Source of the DNA: Halobaculum saliterrae
Lineage (GTDB): Archaea; Halobacteriota; Halobacteria; Halobacteriales; Haloferacaceae
Length of the DNA: 40,877 nt
Assembly: GCF_009831625.1 (NCBI RefSeq)
Contig: NZ_WUUS01000015.1
Coordinates: 1 to 40,877, forward strand
Direction of reading: 5' to 3'
Shown: in pieces, positions 32,449 to 39,845 of the stretch
Layout of the letters: every line of letters starts with the position of its first letter
Position numbering within the stretch: position 1 is the stretch's first letter
Notes under the pieces: model-generated
The model's input: only the letters and a program-made list of their open reading frames with translations
Database searches by the model: none
Told to the model about the DNA's origin: nothing
Program-made: the position numbers and the translations under genes

Positions 32449-32568
32449 ACAGGAACTGAGAGTGAGCACGAGGGAAAAGGCACGGGATGCCAGCGAAGAC
32501 CCGGCCACCAAAGAACGAGTCTCGAACGAAATCACGAGGGCGAAAGCCCTAGACGACCTGTTTGACTG

Positions 32569-32623
32569 TTCCAATAACCTGTATCTGTACTCAAACATAT
32601 CATCTAAAAAATACTTATTGGAA
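32569..32623. promoter_or_regulatory. Widely spaced 9-bp inverted repeat in the metal-pump promoter
   Basis: TTCCAATAA (32569-32577) and its exact reverse complement TTATTGGAA (32615-32623) lie 46 bp apart. The right arm abuts an AT-rich TATA region (AAAAAATACT, about 32606-32615) centred some 30 bp before the ATG at 32647. A protein bound there would block TBP. The spacing suits two dimers or a short loop by the divergent ArsR-like protein. Confidence 0.5.
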
Positions 32624-32646
32624 TACGGGCACTACCTCAATCTGTA

Positions 32647-32862
32647 ATGAGCGACACAACCCAGTTCCGCGTACTCGACTTCGACTGCCCGACCTGTGCG
32701 AGTACCGTCGAACGCGCCCTCTCGAACGTCGACGGCGTCCAGCACGTCGAAGTCCACTACGCGACCGGCCGCGTCGAGATCGAGTACGACGACAGCGTCG
32801 CTGATCCCGACGCCTTCGCACAGACCATCGAGAGCCAGGGCTACACGCCCCAGCCCGCCTAA
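32647..32862 (+). CDS. Free-standing HMA domain of a split metal ATPase
   Basis: A 71-residue HMA domain with metal loop FDCPTCAST (Cys14, Cys17), where the usual Gly-Met is replaced by Phe-Asp. Its acidic residue next to the cysteines (D13) is typical of Zn/Cd-type HMA domains rather than Cu chaperones. The ATG follows a TATA region by about 30 bp, giving a leaderless mRNA. The P-type ATPase starts four bases after its stop and has no HMA of its own, so this is probably the pump's metal-binding domain made as a separate chain. Confidence 0.9.
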   Translation: MSDTTQFRVLDFDCPTCASTVERALSNVDGVQHVEVHYATGRVEIEYDDSVADPDAFAQTIESQGYTPQPA

Positions 32863-32866
32863 TTCC

Positions 32867-34786
32867 ATGAACAAACAATCGATCACGCAGTACTACCGCA
32901 AACACCGGAAGGCCATCGTCACAGCGACGAGCGGCCTGCTGTACGGCGGTGGCTGGAGCCTGGGCTACCTCACGAGTTTCGAGATGGCAAGCGCCGCCAT
33001 CCTCGTCTTGGCGACGATCGTGGGTGGCTACGACATCGCCAAAACGGCATACCACGAGGTCACCAACCGGACGCTCGGCATCAAGACGCTAGTGACGCTG
33101 GCCGCCATCGGGGCCATCGTCATCGGGGAGTACTGGGAAGCCGCCGCCGTCGTCTTCCTGTTCAGCCTCGGCAGCTACCTCGAAGGCCGAACCATGCGGA
33201 AGACCCGGACGGCCCTCCAGGAACTGCTGGAGATGACGCCAGACACGGCGACCGTCCGTCGCGACGGGGAACTCCAAGAGGTCCCCGCCCGCGAGGTCGA
33301 GGAGGGCGAAGTCGTCGTCGTGAAGCCGGGCGAGAAGATCCCCGTCGACGGCGCCGTCGTCGACGGCGAGAGTGCCGTCAATCAGGCGCCGGTCACCGGC
33401 GAGAGTGCGCCCGTCCACAAGGCCGACGGCGACGAGGTCTACGCCGGCACGGTCAACCAGGAGGGCGCACTAGAGATCCGGACGACGGGTGCGGGCTCGG
33501 ATACGACGCTCGAACGGATCATCCGCCGCGTCGAGGAGGCCCAGGAGACCCAGTCGCCGACCGAGAGCCTCATCGACCGGTTCGCGAAGTACTACACGCC
33601 GGCCGTCATCGCCCTGGCTATCGGCGCGTATGCAGTCACGCAGAACGCGATCCTGTCGCTGACCCTGTTGGTCATCGGCTGTCCGGGCGCGCTGGTTATT
33701 GGGCCGCCGGTCAGCATCGTCTCCGCCATCGGGAACGCCGCTCGGTCTGGTGTGTTGATGAAGGGCGGTGAACACCTCGAACGTGCCGGCAAGATCGACC
33801 TCGTCGCGTTCGACAAGACCGGCACTCTCACGAAGGGCGAGACCACCGTCGCTGACGTCGAGGGGTTCGGCGTCGCCGGCAACGAGGTCCTCTCACTCGC
33901 GGCGACCGCCGAAAAGAAGAGCGAACACCACCTCGCCGACGCCATCGTCGACGCAGCTCGCGAGCGCCCGACCGCTGCGACGGACGGTGGGGCGACGGTT
34001 GCCCAGGCAGACGATACGGACGCGGGGCGCCAGTCGATCCCCGATCCGGACGACTTCGACGTGGTCGCTGGCAAGGGGGTTATCGCCCATACCGATGCCC
34101 ACGAAGTGGTCGTCGGCAACCGCGCACTGCTGGACGACCGCGACATCGACGTCCCCAGTCAAGTCGCCGACTACGTCCGCGAGCGCGAGAAGCGCGGCGA
34201 GACGGTCGTCCACGTCGTCCGTGATGGGGACATCATCGGTGCAATCGCGCTGCGGGACGAACTCCGAGAGGCCGCTCCTGGGGTCGTCGCAGCGCTTCAG
34301 GACGCCGGCATCGAGACGGTGATGCTCACCGGCGACAACGAGCGGACGGCCGCCGCTGTTGCCGAGGAAGTCGGGATCGACGAGTACCGCGCCGAACTCC
34401 TCCCCGAGGACAAGCAGTCCGTCATCGAAGCCTACCAGGCCGACGGCCACGTCGTCGCGATGGTCGGGGACGGCATCAACGACGCGCCGTCGCTGGCGAC
34501 AGCCGATGTCGGCATCGCGATGGGTGCTGCGGGGACGGACACCGCCATCGAGACGGCTGACATGGCGTTGATGGCCGACGACCTCGAACGCATCCCGTAC
34601 GCGGTCACACTCAGCAAGGCGACGCGCTGGAACGTCCTCGAGAACGTCGGGCTCGCGGTCCTGACCGTGACCGTTCTCCTCGCGGGCGTGCTCACCAGCT
34701 ACGTCACCCTCGCGTCGGGAATGCTGGTCCACGAGGCCAGCGTCCTCGCGGTCATCCTCAACGGGATGCGGCTGCTCCGCTACTGA
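32867..34786 (+). CDS. P1B-type heavy-metal ATPase with CPG membrane motif
   Basis: A 639-residue P-type ATPase lacking N-terminal metal domains. The membrane site is CPG (272-274, VIGCPGALVIGPPVSIV) instead of CPC, CPH or SPC. TGES (VTGESAPVHK), DKTGT ([12 protein letters not shown]) and GDGINDAPSL are intact. The His-Pro dipeptide of the N domain reads SEHH. A Gly/Asp-rich insert (TAATDGGATVAQADDTDAG) lies in the nucleotide domain. The surrounding ALVI motif and DCPTC-type HMA partner resemble Zn2+/Cd2+/Pb2+ pumps (P1B-2), but the Gly substitution makes the ion uncertain. ATG 32867 is used; the long open frame before it overlaps the HMA gene in another phase. Confidence 0.93.
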   Translation: MNKQSITQYYRKHRKAIVTATSGLLYGGGWSLGYLTSFEMASAAILVLATIVGGYDIAKTAYHEVTNRTLGIKTLVTLAAIGAIVIGEYWEAAAVVFLFSLGSYLEGRTMRKTRTALQELLEMTPDTATVRRDGELQEVPAREVEEGEVVVVKPGEKIPVDGAVVDGESAVNQAPVTGESAPVHKADGDEVYAGTVNQEGALEIRTTGAGSDTTLERIIRRVEEAQETQSPTESLIDRFAKYYTPAVIALAIGAYAVTQNAILSLTLLVIGCPGALVIGPPVSIVSAIGNAARSGVLMKGGEHLERAGKIDLVAFDKTGTLTKGETTVADVEGFGVAGNEVLSLAATAEKKSEHHLADAIVDAARERPTAATDGGATVAQADDTDAGRQSIPDPDDFDVVAGKGVIAHTDAHEVVVGNRALLDDRDIDVPSQVADYVREREKRGETVVHVVRDGDIIGAIALRDELREAAPGVVAALQDAGIETVMLTGDNERTAAAVAEEVGIDEYRAELLPEDKQSVIEAYQADGHVVAMVGDGINDAPSLATADVGIAMGAAGTDTAIETADMALMADDLERIPYAVTLSKATRWNVLENVGLAVLTVTVLLAGVLTSYVTLASGMLVHEASVLAVILNGMRLLRY

Positions 34787-34811
34787 CCACCAGACACGAT
34801 CACCACCACTC

Positions 34812-35465
34812 ATGACATTGAACTCGACTGCGACCGACGCGACTCAGGCTAGAACCAATTGGCAGGTCGACTACGACGTTGACCTGATCGAAATACGGGA
34901 CCCCGTCGCGGAGGCCCTCGGCGTCCTCGAACCGGGCGACCCGTTCGTCATCACCTACACGGACGCGGTGAAAGAGGCGGGCCACTCCTGTCCGACCGCC
35001 TCGGGCGCCTACCGGATCGTCCAGCTCGGGCTCGACGCCCTGTATCCCGACGACTATCCAGTCCGGAGCGACATCGAGGTCCAGGCGGCCGGCCCGCGGG
35101 ACGATGCTGCCTACGGTGTGATGAGCCGCATCATCTCGTACGTCACTGGCGCGACCGCAGACGACGGATTCAGCGGGCTCGCCGGCGGCTACGGCGACCG
35201 CCGCGACCTCCTCGTCTTCGACGCGTTCGATCCGGACACGGCGGAGCCGACGTTCCGGTTCCAGCGAACCGACACGGACGAGACCGTCGAAGTGACCTAC
35301 CACGTTAGTGACGTTCCTGACGGTGGACCTGCAATCGGGAATCTTCAGGAGATTCTCGACGGATCGGCGAGCGACCAGCAACGGGCGGCCTTCGCGGAGG
35401 CGTGGCACCGCCGGGTGCAGGTCGTCCTCAGCGACGACTCGCTGTTCACCGTCAAAGCGGTGTGA
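34812..35465 (+). CDS. FmdE-like protein
   Basis: A 217-residue protein whose core motif GHSCPTASGAYRIVQLGLDALY matches FmdE domains (G-H-x-C-P...G). FmdE is the zinc/tungsten-associated subunit E of formylmethanofuran dehydrogenase and occurs alone in many archaea. Conserved parts include VEALGVLEPGDPF-type sequence before it and RSDIEVQAAGPRDDAAYGVM after. A second Cys for a full zinc ribbon is absent. It begins 25 bases after the CPG ATPase and is probably in its operon, so it may bind the same metal. Haloarchaea lack methanogenesis, so a metal-handling role is more likely than a catalytic one. Confidence 0.8.
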   Translation: MTLNSTATDATQARTNWQVDYDVDLIEIRDPVAEALGVLEPGDPFVITYTDAVKEAGHSCPTASGAYRIVQLGLDALYPDDYPVRSDIEVQAAGPRDDAAYGVMSRIISYVTGATADDGFSGLAGGYGDRRDLLVFDAFDPDTAEPTFRFQRTDTDETVEVTYHVSDVPDGGPAIGNLQEILDGSASDQQRAAFAEAWHRRVQVVLSDDSLFTVKAV

Positions 35466-35498
35466 ACGCGACGGTCTACCCCTCACACTCGGAATAAG

Positions 35499-36734
35499 TT
35501 ACTGCCGTACGCTATCGATCTCTTCTAGCGCCTCAGTAGCGACATCACCGAGTTCTCCCGCCTCGATGTGGGAGTACCGCTCTCGAACCATTTCTTCAGA
35601 ATTATCCAGATACCGGGCCGCCACCGTGTACCCGAACGCGCGGACGAGGACCTCACCCATCCCACGACGGCCGCCGTGCGGAGCAAGATAGTCGTGTTTC
35701 GGGTGGTCGATATCGATCTCGGCAGCCTCTGAGAGTCGCTGAAGAATCGACCGTGCGCCGTCCGTCGTGATCGACGGCGGCCGAATGTCCTCATCGAGTG
35801 CCAGCAGCAGGTCGCGAGTGTACTCCGCACGGCGTTCAGTGATTGCTTCTGGGCGTTCCCCTCGTTCGGCTAGCTCTTCCCGGACGAGCTCCGCGAGCGT
35901 CCGTTGGTCGAACGTCGGAAACACCGGCCACCGCTCCGTCGGCGGGTCCATCAGCTGCCGATAGCTTCGCAGCGGTGAAATCACCGGATCGGGGAGACTG
36001 GCAGCGTCCCACTGCTGTTTCTTTCGGTAAACGTCCATACTCCCGTCGTCGAGGGACAGATCCTCCCAGCGGACGCCACGCCGGCGCGGATCGTTTGGGT
36101 CCCGAAGGAGTTCCCCAACGCGGACAGCTGTGTACGCGAGGACGAACACCAGAGCCCGGTCACGAGCCGCCTTCAGCGCCGCGTAGCGTCCTCGCTGCTT
36201 GTCGAGGGGGTCAGTATCCTCCGGGAGTGTCGTGTACGCCTCGACGGCGTCGCGGGCCCGTTCGTCGACGTGGCGGGTGAGGGCGTGGCGCTGTTCGGAC
36301 GTCCAGGCCTGTTGGTCTCCGGGCTTTCGGCCGTCGTCCTCCGGCAGTGGCGCCATCGCACTCGCTCGCTGCGCGTAATGCGCTTCGAGATATCCCTCGT
36401 TGACGCACCAGCCACACCACGCAGAGATATAGCGGTAATAGGTTTGTACCGTGTTCTGCTTGAGTCCCCGATCTCCACCGAGATGCCGGGCGTACTCCCG
36501 GAACACGCGTTCGTCGAGATCGTCGAAGGTCGGCTCCCGGTCGACGTCGTCAGGGACGATCCCGGTCCAGTCGTCGTCGCCGCGGTCGCCGGCGGCCCAC
36601 TCGGCGAACCGCTCGAGCTCGCGTGCAGCGTTCCGTCGATAGTTTCCGCCGTCGCCACCGCGGCCTTTCCCCTTGTCTTGGAGGTAGCGCTCGAAGCTGT
36701 CGTCGAGCGGCGTCGAAAGCGCTCGATCAGGCAT
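35499..36734 (-). CDS. Tyrosine recombinase (XerC/D-like integrase)
   Basis: A 411-residue site-specific recombinase from ATG 36734 (an ATG at 36749 adds five residues). The N-terminal SAM-like domain (30-120) carries FREYARHLGGDRGLKQNTVQTYYRYISAWCGWC. The catalytic domain has Arg205 (AYTAVRVGELL), a Lys in YRKKQQW, His353-x-x-Arg356 (PHGGRRGMGEVLVRAF) and nucleophile Tyr387 (VRERYSHIEAGEL). The usual LGH/LDH before the Tyr reads LDNSEE, so the second His is Asn. It integrates or resolves DNA, possibly resolving plasmid dimers. No tRNA or att duplication is visible beside it. It faces the parA region across an AT-rich gap. Confidence 0.92.
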   Translation of the reverse strand: MPDRALSTPLDDSFERYLQDKGKGRGGDGGNYRRNAARELERFAEWAAGDRGDDDWTGIVPDDVDREPTFDDLDERVFREYARHLGGDRGLKQNTVQTYYRYISAWCGWCVNEGYLEAHYAQRASAMAPLPEDDGRKPGDQQAWTSEQRHALTRHVDERARDAVEAYTTLPEDTDPLDKQRGRYAALKAARDRALVFVLAYTAVRVGELLRDPNDPRRRGVRWEDLSLDDGSMDVYRKKQQWDAASLPDPVISPLRSYRQLMDPPTERWPVFPTFDQRTLAELVREELAERGERPEAITERRAEYTRDLLLALDEDIRPPSITTDGARSILQRLSEAAEIDIDHPKHDYLAPHGGRRGMGEVLVRAFGYTVAARYLDNSEEMVRERYSHIEAGELGDVATEALEEIDSVRQ

Positions 36735-37084
36735 CCACCGGCCCTCCACCGTCCTGCCGGCCCGGTCTCGGTGCCTCTACCCCGGGGGAAGCGCCGTCGT
36801 GAGGCGGTTGCAGCATTCGTGCTTCACCGACGGCGGCGGGGTACTTCAAAGTGGTCGTGATTATTGGAGTAATCATAACCAAGCACAGAAGTATGCGTAT
36901 TGGCGGAATATGGGGAGTAGAGCCCTCTACAACCAGATATTGGCGTTTATAGAACCCCATATATCGTATATCGCTATATGCAATTCGGTCCCTGACCCAA
37001 TAGAGAGCTGAGAACTTTGCCGGCTTAGATTATTTTGGAATTCTGAACAGAATTTCTATAGAGATTGAATGGATACGACAGGCT
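36735..37084. other. 350-bp AT-rich gap with dyads upstream of the recombinase
   Basis: No gene is supported. TGATTA/TAATCA (36858-36875, six-base spacer) and GTAGAGCCCTCTAC (36917-36930, 6-bp arms) are inverted repeats. A run of ATATATCG-like repeats (about 36959-36979) is very AT-rich for a haloarchaeon. These could be promoter and operator sites for the recombinase, a recombinase core site or part of an origin. The base composition falls sharply compared with both sides. Confidence 0.4.
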
Positions 37085-38128
37085 ATGAGCTATGAAGAGA
37101 TGGAGGAGATAACTCGTGATGAACTCCTGGCAGCCTCCGAGCAGCTGGAAAGGATGTCACTGACGCAATTTAAGGAACTGTTCTCCCCTTTCTTCGAGAA
37201 GGAGAATTACAATTCAGACGCGGACGCTTTCGAAATAGCACTTGGACTCGATCGTGATTACGGAATTGAGGCGGTTCGATATACCCACCTGCGGGCGTAC
37301 GATAATAATCGAAATCCGATCCAAGACGGTCACGAAGGAGAGTTCGAGATTGAGAGAGTATCAACAGGTTCGTGGGATTTGCGGGATGTCGATGACCCAT
37401 CTCAATCGCTCGGGATGAACATGTTGAACCTTGTCCACCCAGTGAGGGAACCTCTGGCTTCTGAACGGCTGATGCAGGGCATATATGAGGCTCTTCTGAC
37501 CCTAATGACCAGTTCGTCGCCTTCCACCTACTTCATCAATCCTACGTTAGACGTAGAGCTGTATCAGCACGAAGACCAAGATATCGATGTAACCGAGGTG
37601 CATGGAGATCCGTGGGAAGTTCCGGATCTCGAGCCTGATGAGGACAAGCAAATTCAGCGGATGGTTGAAGGAGATTTGGTCGACGTAATTGGTGAGATCA
37701 ATGCCGCCAATCCAATGAGTGGACTAACGTGCTCGCATTTCTTCGACGAGTGTGAACACGTTGGGGAGCTTCCTGAAGGAAGTACGCACCCGGAGGAAAG
37801 AGAGCTTATAAAAAAGCGGCAGCGTCAACATCGCCTCGACCCAGGCACTGCTGTTCGGGCTGTAGCTGTGGTGACTCGAAATCGATACAAAGGTGAGCAG
37901 GAGGAGTGGGAGTTTGAGGATCTTTGGCATGAAGATTGTGGGCCATCCATTGAGGAGTTCGAGTCCGAGTACGCTTCCCGGAAGAGCATTGGAAAGGATG
38001 AGGTACTTATTGATGGACGAATCGAACTGGGAGATCTCCAAGATACAGAATTTGGCGAGTATCACGAGATGCACGTCACAGATATCGATATCCTTGCACG
38101 AAAGGGGGAATACGCTAACGAAGAGTAG
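37085..38128 (+). CDS. Orphan protein in an AT-richer segment
   Basis: A 347-residue acidic protein (starts MSYEEMEEITRDELL). No domain recognised. Visible features: a helical N terminus (MEEITRDELLAASEQLERMSLTQFKELF), a Cys/His patch (GLTCSHFFDECEHVGEL) that might bind zinc, a basic helix (EELIKKRQRQHRLD) and no membrane segment or signal. Codons are A/T-ending far more often than in neighbours, and the upstream gap is AT-rich, suggesting acquisition from another element. The local context (recombinase on one side, partition genes on the other) is that of mobile-element cargo. Confidence 0.7.
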   Translation: MSYEEMEEITRDELLAASEQLERMSLTQFKELFSPFFEKENYNSDADAFEIALGLDRDYGIEAVRYTHLRAYDNNRNPIQDGHEGEFEIERVSTGSWDLRDVDDPSQSLGMNMLNLVHPVREPLASERLMQGIYEALLTLMTSSSPSTYFINPTLDVELYQHEDQDIDVTEVHGDPWEVPDLEPDEDKQIQRMVEGDLVDVIGEINAANPMSGLTCSHFFDECEHVGELPEGSTHPEERELIKKRQRQHRLDPGTAVRAVAVVTRNRYKGEQEEWEFEDLWHEDCGPSIEEFESEYASRKSIGKDEVLIDGRIELGDLQDTEFGEYHEMHVTDIDILARKGEYANEE

Positions 38129-38201
38129 TCAAGTGACTCCAGTCCTAACGTGCCGACTATTTGAATGGCGTCAATGAATTCTGAATTCCATTCGCCGGAA
38201 G

Positions 38202-38609
38202 CTATTCATGCCCAAGATTTGAGAGACGTGCCTGTATTTCCTCAGCATCCGCATCAGAGAGCGCTTCTACACCGAACTGGACAAGTAGCGGGTAGAAGTG
38301 GCGGTTCTTCTTGAACTCGTCCTGGCCCGCCTTCCGGAGCTTTAGCTGGGATTCGAGGTAGGTATCCTCCATCTCGTCGAGGACATCGTCGGGAATGTAG
38401 ATCGTTCGCCCGTTCCATTCATCCTTGATGTTCGTCTTCGTTTCGCTCGTTTCGATCGTTTCGCTCGTTGAAGTCGATTCAGTCGTTTCGGTCGATGAAC
38501 TGGTTTCCACCGTTTCACTCACCTCACTCGTTTCGCCGGAATCGACCTCGTCGTCCTCCTCTTCGTAGTTGCCCTCGATGCCGGAAGCATCACCCCAGCC
38601 ATCGCTCAT
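38202..38609 (-). CDS. ParA-coupled small acidic protein (candidate centromere-binding partner)
   Basis: A 135-residue protein, second gene of the parA operon: ATG 38609 overlaps the parA TGA by four bases and GGAGG precedes it. Residues about 24-58 are Ser/Glu/Thr triplet repeats (SETSEVSETVETSSSTETTE and on), encoded by phased 9-bp units. The C-terminal domain (WNGRTIYIPDDVLDEMEDTYLESQLKLRKAGQDEFKKNRHFYPLLVQFGVEALS) has a short strand then helices, as in ribbon-helix-helix or haloarchaeal DUF8160-type proteins. Position and size match the ParB-type adaptor of type Ib partition systems. DNA binding is inferred. Confidence 0.7.
   Translation of the reverse strand: MSDGWGDASGIEGNYEEEDDEVDSGETSEVSETVETSSSTETTESTSTSETIETSETKTNIKDEWNGRTIYIPDDVLDEMEDTYLESQLKLRKAGQDEFKKNRHFYPLLVQFGVEALSDADAEEIQARLSNLGHE
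38438..38536. repeat. 9-bp repeat array A, inside the ParA-partner gene
   Basis: Eleven units of consensus TCGTTTCGC in perfect 9-bp register: starts at 38438, 38447, 38456, 38465, 38474, 38483, 38492, 38501, 38510, 38519 and 38528. Units 1-3, 6 and 11 are closest to consensus. On the minus strand they encode SET/IET/VET triplets. The same 9-bp unit recurs outside coding DNA upstream of parA (arrays B-D). Confidence 0.75.
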
Positions 38610-39424
38610 GCTTCCACCTCCTCAGGTGCGGTCTTCTCAAACGTCTCGCCGAACAGGTCGGCGATCTCGTTGAACAGGTCACGTGCATCCTCAACACGCT
38701 GGTTCTCCTTACCGAAGCCGAAGACGGACACTCCTTTGCCAATCGACTGGGAAAGGTCGGTCCGCTTCGGTATCTCGAACACTGGGAGGGAGTACGCCGA
38801 CTTGATCTCCTCGATGGTGTCGCTGTGCTCGGCGTTCTGCTCGACACGGTTACAGACAATCGCGAGTCGATTGATGTCTCCGTACGCCTGTTCGAGGGAG
38901 CTCAGCTGTTTCGCGAAAATCTGGAGGCTGTTGGCGTTGAGCTTCTCCGGAATGACAGGGATGACGACGTTGCCGGTCGCAACCAGGGCATTGTCGGTGA
39001 GGACGTTCAGGGATGGCGGCGTGTCGACGATGATATAGTCGTAGTCCTTGTCGAGCTCGTCGAGGGTCATCTCCAGTCGTTCCCGACTCTTCGGCGCCTC
39101 AAGCAGCGTCTGGATGTTCTTGTTGTTCGCGAGCTTCTCGCTCGCGGGGAGGATGTCGAATTCCTTGTGCTCGACGATTATGTCGTTCACCGACTCCATC
39201 TGGTCGAAGTCGAGGACGTCGAACAGCGTTGTGCGGTCGGTATCGTAGTACAGATCGTTGTAGCCAAGCGAGCAGGTGAGCCCCCCGTGGTAGTCGATAT
39301 CGACCAGGAGAACGTCGTAGCCCCGGGCAGCTAGCGCCCCGCCAGTGTGAATGACGTCAGTTGTTTTCCCTGCGCCTCCCTTCTGATTCGCCACGGTGAT
39401 TCGTGCGGTGTTGGTGTCGGTCAT
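38606..39424 (-). CDS. parA: ParA-family partition ATPase
   Basis: A 272-residue ParA/MinD-type ATPase. The deviant Walker A is KGGAGKTT (residues 15-22), Walker B is YIIVDTPPSLNVL, and the switch region is VIPVIPEKLNANSL. The motif normally VDxDPQGxxT reads VDIDYHGGLT (42-50), with Tyr-His for Pro-Gln. It segregates low-copy replicons by ATP-dependent patterning on DNA and needs a centromere and an adaptor. The adaptor candidate is the overlapping gene at 38202. It lacks an N-terminal helix-turn-helix, so it is a type Ib-like ParA, and the adaptor would repress the operon. The 9-bp arrays start six bases upstream of the ATG. Confidence 0.93.
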   Translation of the reverse strand: MTDTNTARITVANQKGGAGKTTDVIHTGGALAARGYDVLLVDIDYHGGLTCSLGYNDLYYDTDRTTLFDVLDFDQMESVNDIIVEHKEFDILPASEKLANNKNIQTLLEAPKSRERLEMTLDELDKDYDYIIVDTPPSLNVLTDNALVATGNVVIPVIPEKLNANSLQIFAKQLSSLEQAYGDINRLAIVCNRVEQNAEHSDTIEEIKSAYSLPVFEIPKRTDLSQSIGKGVSVFGFGKENQRVEDARDLFNEIADLFGETFEKTAPEEVEA

Positions 39425-39429
39425 TTCTT

Positions 39430-39492
39430 TCGTTTACCTCGTTGTGTTCGTTCCGTTCGTTTTGGTCGTTCTGCTCGTTTGGTTCGGTGAGG
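39430..39492. repeat. 9-bp repeat array B at the parA start
   Basis: Six units of TCGTTNNNN in strict 9-bp register start at 39430, 39439, 39448, 39457, 39466 and 39475. A degenerate seventh (TCGGTGAGG) is at 39484. The array begins six bases upstream of the parA ATG and overlaps its 5' region. It is a likely operator or centromere for the partition proteins. Confidence 0.8.
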
Positions 39493-39538
39493 GTGTTTCA
39501 CTCGGTGAGAGGAATACTACGATGTTAAAACCAATTGT

Positions 39539-39628
39539 TCGTTTCGCTCGTTGAGGCAAACACTATCGTTGCCATCAATGCATTCGTTCTATTCGTTACG
39601 TTCGTTTCACTCGTTCTGTTCATCGAGT
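39539..39628. repeat. 9-bp repeat array C, intergenic
   Basis: Ten 9-bp steps from 39539 to 39628. Good units are at 39539 (TCGTTTCGC), 39548, 39566, 39584, 39593, 39602 and 39611, with degenerate steps at 39557, 39575 and 39620 that hold the register. It lies between divergent parA and the HTH gene at 39846 and is separated from array B by 46 bp. Confidence 0.78.
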
Positions 39629-39657
39629 AGGAGCCGGCCAGCTCATCCTCAACCAGT

Positions 39658-39738
39658 TCGTTTCTCAGAATGCGTTCAATCCATTCATTTTTCTCGTTCT
39701 GTTCGTTTTGCTCGTTGAATTCGTTATAGTCGTTCCGC
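39658..39738. repeat. 9-bp repeat array D, intergenic
   Basis: Nine 9-bp steps. Units are at 39658, 39676, 39685, 39694, 39703, 39712, 39721 and 39730, with one lost step at 39667. The five units from 39694 on are perfect in TCGTT. It is followed by about 100 bp with no repeat before the HTH gene at 39846. Arrays B-D together fill most of the 421-bp gap 39425-39845. Confidence 0.78.
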
Positions 39739-39845
39739 GTGTTTTCACGGGGATCTGGACTCCCTTCGAAACAAGTGGGGAGATCGTGCTTCACGGCCAG
39801 TCGAGTAAGACTTTTAACTGTTACCGGATTATTGGTAACCACCAG

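Noticed and set aside
38438-39738. CRISPR array
   Set aside because: Units are 9 bp with no spacers of 30-40 bp and no cas genes are present.
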